Source: Neckera pumila
Lineage: Eukaryota > Streptophyta > Bryopsida > Hypnales > Neckeraceae
Length of the DNA stretch: 64,000 nucleotides
Direction: 5' to 3'
Assembly: GCA_963969595.1 (NCBI GenBank)
Contig: OZ018408.1
Span: 29,698,108 to 29,762,107 of the forward strand
A model generated the notes under the pieces. The model was given only the letters and a program-made list of their open reading frames with translations. It did not search any database and was not told the origin of the DNA. Below, piece by piece: positions 47,901 to 59,527 of this stretch (its first letter is position 1; every line of letters begins with the position of its first letter). The position numbers were made by a program, and so were the translations under genes.

Positions 47901-48255
47901 TCTCCATCGCATACAATCGACCTGCCACAAAATCACGAAACCCTAAATTCCACGAAATTCGAGAAACCCCCAAAACACACTCACCAATCAATCCAATTTC
48001 CCAACATATCCTCCTCAAATTCACAAATTACAAATCTCAATTCCACAACCAATTCCATAGCTACCAATACAATCCACCCACCGAATCGCACAAACAACCA
48101 CATCAACCCCAATTTCTTTTTTAGACATACGAAAACCTCATATGAATTGGAAGACACTCACAATAGTAAGCTGCGAGGTGGTCATGCTTCTGCAATTCAT
48201 CGGCCCGTTGCAAGTATGGAAGCAGAATCTTCGCGGGCTCCCCGTCGACCGCCAT
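44923..48255 (-). CDS. LIP5: LIP5 / VTA1 homologue (ESCRT regulator, 6 exons, 449 aa)
   Basis: Positive regulator of the AAA-ATPase SKD1/VPS4 in multivesicular-body sorting (family knowledge; Arabidopsis At4g26750). Exons: 48255-48162, 47921-47821, 47184-47075, 46702-46627, 46274-46131, 45747-44923. All junctions keep phase and the stop is TGA. The N-terminal tandem-MIT region is about 1-150: LLPYLQRADELQKHDHLAAY, YAMEKGLKIP, LSPDDNMYMEGFALRVF, ADKQDRAGRADL, FYAASIFFEVL, KYAGWKAVDIRKAM. It is followed by a long Pro/Gln/Tyr/Ser-rich linker in the last exon. The C-terminal VTA1 domain that contacts VPS4 is about 400-445 (EAHKASRFAVSALAFDD, then YLRKSLELLTSPSA). A ~190-bp foldback lies in the intron between exons 4 and 5. 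A 30-bp tandem array starts about 290 bp upstream of the ATG. Confidence 0.95.
46331..46519. mobile_element. ~190-bp foldback inside a LIP5 intron
   Basis: Left arm about 46331-46408 and right arm about 46440-46519 are reverse complements with scattered mismatches: TTTCAGGAA(G/T)TTTTGGACAAA, then GAATC(G/T)TTGCCTTGAT and TGTGGGAAGG. The inner part also pairs weakly. It lies between exons 4 and 5 of LIP5. It may be a MITE or a hairpin small-RNA source. Confidence 0.75.
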
Positions 48256-48540
48256 CGCGCCACCGTTCTGACACAAGTTGATTGATGTCCGAAATTGATG
48301 AAAGAAATGTCGCCAGATTCTGTCTTTCTCTGCAAGCGACCTCCGCAAGAGTGTGATAATAACAAAGAAACAATAATCTGAAGCCAGCAACGTCGAAGAA
48401 GCGGTTTTCTACGTCGTGGACGAGAGACACGGAGCTGCGAAGGAAACCCTGATGGAAACAATGAATCATCAATAACCTAGATTTCAGGAAATCGACACTG
48501 TTTACCCGGGATGCTCAGAGTCAGGGTACTGAACATGGGT

Positions 48541-48705
48541 TCTAGATTATACCGAGATGTATCTCCACACTAGATTATACCGAGATGTATCTTTAATCTA
48601 GATTATACCGAGATGTATCTTTAATCTAGATTATACCGAGATGTATCTTAACTCTAGGTCTTACCGTGATGTATCTTTAACCTAGATTCTAACGAGATTT
48701 AAGAC
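48541..48705 (+). repeat. ~30-bp tandem array upstream of LIP5
   Basis: About six units of TAGATTATACCGAGATGTAT plus a variable CTTTAATC-type linker. The middle units are nearly identical and the outer ones diverge (e.g. CTAGGTCTTACCGTGATG). It begins about 286 bp upstream of the LIP5 start codon. Confidence 0.9.
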
Positions 48706-48721
48706 TGTTTCCTTGGCAATT

Positions 48722-49045
48722 TGGACGCCTTGTTGTCAAAATAGTTTAGTTTTTGTAGTTTGACAATTTGGCAGCTTGATTTGGATTTCTTGGCTTTCGG
48801 CATGTTTTTTTTTCTTTTTTTTTCTAATTTTTAGGCATTCCTAATTTTGAATTGATTTTTTCTATTCATGCAAAAAATGTGTTCTTTTTTCTAAATTTTC
48901 TCAAGAATAATTTTTAGATATTCAGAATTAGCAGCAATGAGATTTTTCCAAATTTTCAAAAAGAATTATTCAATTTTTTAAAATTTAGATACGATCCAAA
49001 TATTCCCTACTTCTTTCTAAAATTGACCTACACATATGGTATCCT
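48722..49045 (+). repeat. Dispersed repeat family A, copy 2
   Basis: Second copy of the family at 427-703, same orientation, directly following the 30-bp tandem array upstream of LIP5. It is longer than copy 1 because of small insertions near its 5' end. Confidence 0.8.
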
Positions 49046-49204
49046 GCTTTAGGATATGCCAAGTCCAAAAATTGACTAGATTTTGAGATATCCTTGCATT
49101 ATATCCAACATTATACAACAATTTGTCTACAAAGAATCTATGAAAAGTTTTAAATTTTTAAATTTTCACTTAGATCTATTTAACCCTAAAACAATGAGAT
49201 CCAT

Positions 49205-49325
49205 CATCAAGGTACTTTGCAAAAAGTGATCAAATTTATGGATCAATAGGTGCATTCTTCATTTCTATAGTAATCTTAAAAGTCATCCACTGGCCCCTTT
49301 TGGGCCTCAACGTCCTTTGAGGGTT
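49205..49325 (+). repeat. Dispersed repeat family D, copy 2
   Basis: Partner of 37230-37330, located just downstream of family A copy 2. Together A and D may be parts of one larger element. Confidence 0.6.
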
Positions 49326-50974
49326 AATAACATTTTTTGTAGTATTAGGTATTTTTGTTTTCCTAACTAATCCTAAAAATGTACTTCACATTTGATTTTG
49401 TATCTTTACTAATATCGTATTGCATTTTGGTATATTACAATATATAAGTTGAATATATAATTATGCCTTAAATGTTAAGGAAGTGTGACTTTATAGGAAA
49501 TTATACATCTAGATAAAATTATAAGGCTCATACTAATATAGCCATACATTTTTGTCAAAATATATAGCTAATTTAATGCAGTCATATACACTTACCAAAA
49601 CTATATGGCTATATGTCTAATATAGTTATTTATTTTGTTAAATATATGTGGCCCACTCTACGTCTCTTTGAAAATGTAAAATATGTTTTGGCAAAATTAT
49701 TTATATTAATAAATGATTTATTGGAAAATTGTGACAACAATCATGGTGATTTTAAAGTTTTACAAAAGAAATGAAAAATAATTAACTTTAAATATGTCAT
49801 TTTATATTGTGAAAATAAATAATAAAACTTGTAATTTGGTTCAATTTTAGCAATCAAATACAGTATGCAAATTGATCTAATATATACATCAAGCTAATTA
49901 GCACTAAATTTTATTCCAAAATAAATGAGAACTGTATCCTAATAAGATAAGTATATATTCTTAGCATAAATTTTTGTACTTGCTATTTTCTAGTACATTA
50001 AGCAAAAACAAAATAATGAAAGAGTTTTTTGAAATCCGGTGGTACACATTTGACCTAAACTACTATTATAATGATGGAAAAAAAATCAAAAACTTGGCGA
50101 CATTGTTTATTGTAGTGTTTATTTTTTTGAGGGTATGGTGTCATAATTATGTGCTTGTTTGAAGAAACTTTGATGATGATTTAAAAAAAAATCATATTAC
50201 AGAACAGTGGCTTTAATAAGAATACAAATCTATTTATTCCAATATACAACAATAAATCTTGTAACTGAGATCAACTAGAAATAAACTATCATCAAAAAAT
50301 GACTAATACATCATATATTGGAATCCCTCATAGACTTCAAGAAGCAATATGGAATATATAAAAATCTATATTCATATTCATATTCATATTTGTATATGTA
50401 TGCACATATATTGTATATATATTTGTATGTATATGTTGTACATGTATTTGTTTTCATATTTGATTTGGATGGGAGGTGAATTATTTTTTTCCTTTTTTGA
50501 AGCCCTAATTTTCTAAGAGTCAGTAGATGGTATTTTGCGGAGATTGTGAAAAAAAATGGTTTTTGAAATCTATCTAAAACAGTCAACAAACTTTGACTAT
50601 TTTTGGAACGCAATATTATTATACATAGATATTTTTTAAATATACACAATACCATATAAATTATATACAAGTCAAGTTTAGAAGTCAATAAAGGATTTAA
50701 TACAATATACCCACCTTCACATGCGATCTTTGAGCAACATAACTTTTGATTGATTGTGAAACATTATAATTATTCACAATAATGGGGGGTATAATAAGAC
50801 CTTGTATCAAAATTTAAACACTATTCAAACTCAGAATTGGATTTCTAGGAACCTATTTGAATTTAATTTAATCACTTCATGGTCATATTGTCCTTACAAA
50901 TTATTTAGATAGTTCCATAGAAAATCATTGTATAATAGAATTGTATATGTCAATTATAATAATAAATTTATTCC

Positions 50975-50999
50975 ATATATATATATATATATATATATA
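50975..50999. repeat. (AT)n microsatellite
   Basis: About twelve uninterrupted AT dinucleotides in an AT-rich, non-coding region. Confidence 0.95.
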
Positions 51000-53344
51000 G
51001 AAGTTTAAAAAAAATTATATTCAAGACTATAGCAAAAAAATTATTCAAAACTATAGCAAAAATTTATGCAAAGACCACAGAATAATTCAGTATATTAATT
51101 ATATTTAGAGAGATATTTAGATTTTTTATTTCAGTTTTGTTGATAAGTATTGATTACTATTTTGTAAGTTGCAACTATTATGTAAATAATGTGCACGCAA
51201 GCTGTAATATTCTATAAATAATTTTACTTAAATTTCATTTAAATTGTTAAAATTATTATTTTTGAGTATCAATATCATCAACAATTGTTTAGCTTTTAAT
51301 TATATAATTAGTACATCTTCATCTTTTTGGAAATATGAAATCCTTTATTTCATGTTAAGTAGATTTTAGACATTGAATACATTTAAATTCATATGATTAG
51401 TACTTGATGTTACTTTTCTATTTTACAAATTAAGGCACAATTGTTAATTTTTCATGTCAATTCTAGAATTTAGACATTGGACATACTTATATTCATATGG
51501 TTGGGTCAAATCACACTCAAATTGACCAAAAAAGGGATCCACTAAATTCTGCAATGTAACTCTTTCTATCTATTGTTTTCTGATATTAATCTATTAATTA
51601 TAAGTAGCTTGGTCCTTTTTTATTAGAACTTCAAGTTATGTTAATATATTTTAATTCACCCAAAAAACATAAATTCTTTATTAAACTTCCAATTGCAATT
51701 TAAATGTCAGCCTGTCAATTTTTTCATTGGACAAAAAGGAGTCTAATTTCTAATGAATAATAATATGATTGAATCCCAAAAAATCATGTGCGTATGTAAT
51801 CATACAATAGAATAGAAAAGGACAATTTTGATACAATTTAAATGTTTATTTATTTCCTATAATATTAAGAAGTAAAATCACGTGAACACCCTTTTCAATA
51901 TAAAAGATAATCCAAATGGTGATTGTGTCAAAACAAAAATGTACATATTATTCACATTATGTGCACTAATAAACTATTCTTAGAATTGAATGTTTTAAAT
52001 GTGATTTTAGAACAAATTGGTAGTTTGTCAATAATCAATTAATTTATTAAAAAATTACACTATTTTAAGGTTAAGATTTAATGATATAAAATCTTTTTTA
52101 ATAATTGCATTCTTAAGTAGTATAGAAAATTTGGATAAAAATATCTATTTAAAATACTTTATTGTTAAAAAGACAGTAAATTTAGCCCTAAAATTGATGA
52201 TTTAGATTCCTTTACGGATTTTTTCCAAAAAACTTTTTCTCTAACTTATTAAAGGAATGCATTGCAATAATATTCATCTATAAAGTTTTAAAAAATTGAC
52301 AACATCATAGTAATTTATAGCTTTGAAATTTCAAAAAAAGACTCAAATCCTGTCCTAGTAAAGTAATCCCAATGTTCCCTTTGAGTTTGCTTTGACCCGA
52401 TTACATGATGTTACTTTTCTATCCTACAAATGAAGGCATATTTGTTGCTCTTAGCTTCATTACTTTCATGAAGACATTCCCAAGTTTTGCTACCTTAAAA
52501 ATTTTTAAAACTAGAAAAAAAATGCACTTTAATCTTCAACCAAAAGTTAAACAATTAATGTGAGGCATACCAACTATTTTATATTACATTTTTTACTAGG
52601 AAAAGTACTATTTTGAAAGTACTATTGATTTGAAAAATCTCCCTTATTCTCCTCAAGTTTATAACCACTAATATATGTATAATTGTATTTTCTATTAATT
52701 AAAAACACTTAAACTTGTAGAAGCAATAAAAAAAATGAATGTTAATCTTTTTTTGTGAAGTTCAAACCAAAAGAATTTAGACCAAAATATTAAATAAGAT
52801 TAAAGAAACTATAGAAAATGATAATTAGTTTTGCATACTGCTAATAAATATCTAACAAATCTCCAATAGTATAAATCAAATAACTTATCATGATGATTTT
52901 AACCGAATTCTATTGTAGATTCTAGAAACTCATGGTGTGCATTACAATATTGGAGCCAAAATCTAAATTTTGTTTAACTACACCCAGTTAATGTAATTTG
53001 AAAAATAACTGGATGCCAATCATGCCATACGAAAACGGCATGTCCAAAAGGTGTAAATAGGCACAAATCAAATTGGTTTTGTAATTATAATTGTAATTGC
53101 TTAGTCACATGGTGAATACTAATATCAACAAGATGGAACATGAATGACAAAATGATATTAATACCTTTTGGATGTTATGGGAATGGAATACAAGACGTGT
53201 TCTAAGGGACATTGTTGTATAATACAGTAAAGTATTATTATGTAATTTTCATTTTCTTGCTAAAATAGGGCATGCAAAAGCCATTTCATTAAATTACTAA
53301 AAGCTCAAAGATGATTGCAAGAAACACCTACCACTTTGGTTGCA

Positions 53345-53415
53345 TCTTGAAAAGAATTTCTAATGATCACTTGAAAAGAATTTCTAATGATCACTTGAAA
53401 AGAATGTCTAATGAT
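53345..53415 (+). repeat. 24-bp tandem repeat, about three copies
   Basis: Unit CTTGAAAAGAATTTCTAATG plus ATCA. The first two copies are almost identical and the third has a T-to-G change. Confidence 0.9.
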
Positions 53416-53479
53416 GAAATCTGACCAAAAAAATTAGGAAACAACCATCTCTAATGTTTAGAAGAGCTCGTGAAAAAGA

Positions 53480-53830
53480 AGCCCATTTGTATAAACGTGG
53501 AGGACATAAAATAATACTTTTTAAATTTTTTGTTTAGTTGGAACATGTCTGCCTACTATAGAAATATGCCACAAATTTTAGTTGAATATCATTAATTTAA
53601 ACCGCTCAATTGTATAAAAAACCCTGAAATGTTAAAGTGTGATAAATTGATAAAATTAAATTTTAAGTATAAAATGATTTTTTAAAATTTTCAGAAAATA
53701 AAGAACACAATTACAATCAAGACCTTTAATAAAAAAAATTGGCATTGAATTCATAATTCAAAAGTTATAGCATTCTAAATTCAGAACGCAATTAAAGTGG
53801 CAAGTGTTTTTTGCAATCACACTCAAAAAT
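53480..53830 (+). repeat. Dispersed repeat family C, copy 2
   Basis: Same-orientation partner of 36430-36810. No terminal repeats or open frame of note. Confidence 0.75.
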
Positions 53831-56211
53831 TTATCAAATCTTGAACAATAAATTGCATTTCAAAGAGCTCTCTAGAACTCTATTTTGAATGTGTTATATA
53901 TACACAATTAAAACTTCAAATCAATCAAGAATTTTGTTTCTTGCTATATGTCGTCTAAAATCTAGTACCACAACCTTTCACATCAATTACTTCCTTCATT
54001 GAAATAAGCATGCTAGCAATAAGAATCTATAAAATCTTTAAAAGTACCACTTTCCATACTCTATAAAGAAATTCAACCAATTTTTTAAACTTATGACTTG
54101 GAAGTATTCTGAATTTCATCTTTTATTATCTTTTATAATTTTTACATTGGGTTTAAGTCTAAAGAGTTAGAGAATTTGGGTATGTTTGGCTAGTCAATTT
54201 AAGTTCTTTATGCCATGAGCTTGTTTCTACAAATTTGGCAACACATTATAGTAAATTCAAGCGCCATCTTCCATAAGTGTCAAGTCTTATATATGATTAC
54301 GGAGGAAATATAACCCACTCAACATCCCTATTGTGGATAATATAACTTACACTTCACCTTTGTGGAAACATAATTACTAAAGGAGATTTATCAAAGACAC
54401 TAAAGGCATCCCAAACCATCATTGAAATACAATTTTTTTTAAAATAGGTGCCAAATATTTTTATTTATGTCTTTTATACAATTTTTGCCACACTCTAATC
54501 TAAGAAAAATTAGATTTTCAATTTTAAACATTTCATTAATAAAAAATAATGACTTCTTTCCAATCTTCTCCAGTCCAATCTCTATGCTGTGAGGCAAATG
54601 CTAATTTTTTTGCTATGTACATCTTGCTATAAATTTTTTTTTGTTGCAATATAATTTCTATATCCAAGGTCAATCAAAGCATTTTTTACATTATAGCATC
54701 TAACCTTTGCAAAGTCTGCCATCTGATTTGTGATCTTCATGAGTGTAATCATCATGAAATATGCATTCCAAATGCTTTATGTTGCAATTTACAAATTTTT
54801 GAGGCCTATTAGGTGACTTTTGTAGAACTATAGTTCCTTGTAGCCTAAAGTTTTATAGAACAATGTAAATGGTTGAAGGCAACATCTCCAATTCTTTTTA
54901 TATATGTGCAACCCTCATTCCAATTTTGTTTATTTCAATTATTAGTCTTTTCTTAGCATCTATTAATGCTTTAGTCTTCAGTATCTTTCTCAACAAATAA
55001 TGCCACTCAACCTACCCACAACATCCAATATACTCTCCTAACTAAAAGTAGTGCACCTCACTCCTATTTGTAATTCAAATTTTTCTCTGATCCTCTAGCA
55101 AGTTCTCTTTATAGCTCGCAATGTTGTAATATAGTAGTTTCAAATATTTATACTCCATGTGGCTAGTGAATTAAAGCACTTTTATGCTGCAATGGGTGTA
55201 AGTTTAAGCCAAAAAGTTGCATCAAAAAGTGGTTGACACACTTTATGAATAGAAACAAAAATCAAAATTTTTAAAAGATTTTTTGGTGAAAAATCCATGT
55301 GAAATTTCTTCTAATGACACAACTTTCAATTCAATAAGGATGTGATAACTAGATGCATCGCAAATGGTCACAAAATGCAGTTTGTAATATCAATTTAAGT
55401 TGCTCGTGCCAAAAATGCAAATAATAAAGTTGATAGTAAATATGCAACAATGCTTTCAAATATTATACAGTTACCATTTGAAAACTCTAGAATATATCTT
55501 CTTAAGGTGGAATTGATTTCATTTACACATTGAGCAAGCGCTTGCAATACTACTAGAAATGAATACTCTTTGCATCACCCACAATATTGCCAAATACATT
55601 AAACAAACAAATCAAGAGTGCTTTCAAACACTGTTTTAAACAAAGCTGTAAAAATTTCTCAGGTGTCAACGTTTTCATACTTATATTTTATAATGTTTGT
55701 TGCGCGTATAGAAACAAAAAAAAATTAGTGCATACGTTGCTTTGATAGACCTTGCATTGCCAAAATTGGTTTGTAAAACCTATCAATCTACAAGATCAGT
55801 TAAATAATATTAATTCAAAATATCTAATTGGCCCGTGTATCTAATTGGCACATGGCACTGCATTCAATATTGTAATCAATGGAAAAATAATTCATATCTA
55901 AGCTTATAGCATTTTAGATGAGCACAATGAAATTTTCCGTGTGCATATCGTCAGTATTTTTTGTACATATCAATATAATCTTCTATGCATTTGTCTCTCT
56001 AACATTAACAAACATCACACTCACAAATATGACCATTACAAAAATTTTTAGTAAATATAAAGTTTATTTTATAAATATCATTTTTTCAATATACAAAAAA
56101 GTAAAATTAAGTGTCTATATAGCCCTTTAAATTCCAATATATTTGAAATTGAAGTCCAAATTTAGATTATAAAATACAAAAATTAGAATTGCTTTGAAAT
56201 CTTTAGAATTG

Positions 56212-56300
56212 TTTTTTTTTCCATAATTGCACCGGGCGGGTGCCAAGTTCGCGGCCTTCTGGAGGGCTGAAATTTTTCCTAATGTGAAACCTAATGTAAC
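56212..56300 (+). repeat. Dispersed repeat family E, copy 1
   Basis: 'taattgcacc', '(g/c)gggtgc', '(t/c)tcgcggcc', 'gggctgaaa' and 'tttcctaatg' match 63283-63365 in order. It is a GC-rich patch in very AT-rich DNA. Confidence 0.8.
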
Positions 56301-59300
56301 CTTACTTTAGAGCATGTCAAGATGTTTTGAAGTCCTTTGAAGTTCAAACCATGTTTCCAAATATGTAAGTCGGTGCACTAGAAGAAAATTGTGTTGGAAC
56401 CTTGGAAAACACGTGGGATTGGTATTGTTGAGTTCCTAGTTTCTAACGCAGATTTTTGCATTCTAACACGTTTCTGCGTTGGAATTGCAACAAAATAATA
56501 AATTTAGATGGATTTCTAAAAAATTATATACTCACAAATTCACGCTCACACACTCACAAAATAGCAACCCTGCCTCATAATGTCATTGGATACTCAAAAA
56601 ATGGTAGAGAACAATAATTTTTTTGGATTTATTTCTTCACTTTTTATTCTATTACTTCTGTAGCCCTATGATTTTTTAGCTAATTTGGATGTGCTTCTTC
56701 AAGTAAATGGAATTGTGGATCCTTTATTTAGTTGTACTAAAAAAATATAAAATGTGAACTTCTATACTTTAGTAGTATCTATAGGGTTTGCTTTAATTTG
56801 ATAAGTGTACTCCAATAATATATTGTATAACTATATATTGAGGTAAGTTTGTTTTTATTGTATATATATCTTTTGCATTTGCTAATTTATATAATTACCA
56901 ATATTAGAAAAATAAAATTTGAAGTAATTATGATTGGGGACATTTATTTAAAATTTATTCATAATTTTGGCTTTTCAGTTTTTGATTGTGGGCATTATTA
57001 GTAACCCATAAAGAACACAACCTACGAGCATACATCCAATTCTAAAATTTCCTTATTATGTATGCTCTATTTTGTCAAGAAATAAAATCCTAATTCTTTT
57101 TAAAATTTTTCATAAATGAAATGACATGTCTTCTACAACTCATACGATTTTGATTTTTTGGGGGAAAAAATTGAAATTAACGTGAAGTTGGGCAGAAATA
57201 GTGAGGAAAATTCATATAAAATAAATGGTATGCTTATAAAACTTAAAAGTTTAGTCATAAGTATACATTAAAGTGTTCAATATCATGGTGTAAACCAAAA
57301 TAATAATCCAAATTCAAATTTTTTGTACAATTTGAAAGTGAAATACAAAATAGACCTCAGGTGAAAAGGAACAATGAAGAGGTCATACTCCAAGGCTAAA
57401 TTTGTCAAATTTAAAAAGCATCCACGACAATTTAAGGGAGTTCATTATCAATGAACTTGTGGATGTTGATTTCTAATTTTTATTATTTGATTTACTTATC
57501 TTATTTTTTAGTGCAATTAAAAAAAGAATTTATAGCTCAAATAACTTAACATTTTAAACTACACACCCAAGCAACGTCACAATATACATTGAAGACATAA
57601 AGTTGAAGAAATTCTTCACCTACTTGCTATCTAAATCCAACTTCTTCATCACCCCCAAAGTAATGGGTTGCACTTGCAATTCATTGTTCATCATTAATCT
57701 AATCCTATTAATATAAAGAAATACAACTACTCAACCACATTGGAAACGCAATGTTGCAGCACTTTCACAATGAACATTGCTTACAAAATTGCCTTTCCAC
57801 CATTGCTAGATGTTGCTCCATTCATATAAGCACCGCAAATAAGGCTAAAAAACGTTACAAATCCCCCTTTGTTCTAATAATGCAAGTGTGCCATATAATT
57901 CTACAATCAAAATAGTAGATTAAAAGAATCTATGCTATTGCAAGAAATTTGTGAATGAAGATGGATGATGGACCCCAAGGATGTACAAAATTTGTATTGT
58001 ACCAAGATGGAGAAGAAGAAAAGAAAAACATTGCACATGTCTAATGTGACACATTTGTACTAGTTGCAAGTCAAGTATTGACCAAAAGCATTGGTAGCCA
58101 AGCGAAATGTGGTGCTCCTACACTACAAACTAAGACAACATTACATTACATTGCAAATCTAATGAACCCATGTTGTTTTGAAGATATGGCCCAACATAAA
58201 ACATCACAATCCCCTGCCACCTCGCTTGAACAAATACAAATTAGATATGAAAAATGCTTAAAAAATTGAACAATCGTCTATTGCTCAAAAACTACAAAGT
58301 TGGAAATCCAAAGAACCCCTATCATTCTGAAAATGAGACAATCGCTTGTCACTACTTGATATAATCACTTTTTCTACACTGATATACCATACAAGATCCT
58401 AAAATACAATAGGCAAGCATATATATATGCCAAAATACATTTCATGCGTCACTTAGGCAAGCACAAAATCTTGAGTACGACTCAAAACAATTCCTCAAAA
58501 TTTTTAGAATATTTTTGGAGTCCGTACCCAAAATATTGTAAAAACCCTAATCCTTGAATACGCTCATCACGAAGCACTAAGTCCACAAATACAGAAAACG
58601 TAGGCCAACTCTGGCGGCAACATCCTAAAGGGTTTGACATGAAGAAAAAGGGGAGTGTAGCAGTAAACTTTGCGCACATTGACATTTCGATGCACTGGAC
58701 TTTCCTTACTACACGAAGATGGATTTCTGCAACATGTTCCATGGAAACCTTTACGCAAGTATCATCAGCATATTAATTCATGCACTCAAATATATCACAA
58801 GCATAAGCGAAATGAACATTCAACAAACGTTCAGCACAACCCAACTAATTTGCTGCTGGAAAGCAAGCTTGCTGGCGAACGGTAATGCATATACATTTAC
58901 ATAAAAGAGATTTGGAACTTCGAAGGGCCAGGGTTAAACTGGGATTCTGTTTTATTAGAGAATCAATTTACGTCAATAATCAACAATCTACAGCCACACC
59001 GGCTGTCTGGAGTACATCGTCGAAATGATTTAATGAATTATAATTATACAAATGTTATGATTTAGTCGTGAACTCTATTCTCTATCCACATGTCTCAGGA
59101 ATGTTGGAGCTCCTTACATTGGACATATAGCTATGTAGCAGATCAACTAATATGGCAATCAGCATACCATTAAGAAAAAATTGAATGCTGTTTCAGCGCC
59201 TCTATCACTGCCAGCGAAAACAAGCTCACATAGTACATAGCCCAAGCTCTCAAATAATATATGCGCCAGTGAAGTTTTAGCGAAAGCAATCCTAAGAATA

Positions 59301-59527
59301 ATCTCCAGCACAATGCTTGATTACCTCACTCGCGTGTTGACAGGTTAATTTCCGTCATCACAAAGAGATCATCGATCATCGCTGATAGCAAAACAGAGCA
59401 CTCACCTGTGTAAGAAAACGGTAGTGGATCGGACCCTAGCTCAACACGGCTTTCAAGTCAATCTTGCAGTACTTCGAAATTGATATTACTTATACGATAG
59501 GCCCAATGTCTGTAATCTCTCCTCATT

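Larger units (their letters stand above)
49046..59527. other. ~10 kb AT-rich gene-poor region
   Basis: I see no gene, RNA gene or intact transposon. Contents: family D copy 2, simple repeats (an AT run at 50975-50999), a 24-bp tandem repeat at 53345-53415, family C copy 2, and family E copy 1 near 56215. Open frames are short and without recognisable domains. The right end holds the 3' region of the exostosin gene. Confidence 0.6.

Noticed and set aside
48541..48705. CRISPR-like array
   Set aside because: Units are contiguous with no unique spacers, and the DNA is plant nuclear; it is a simple minisatellite.
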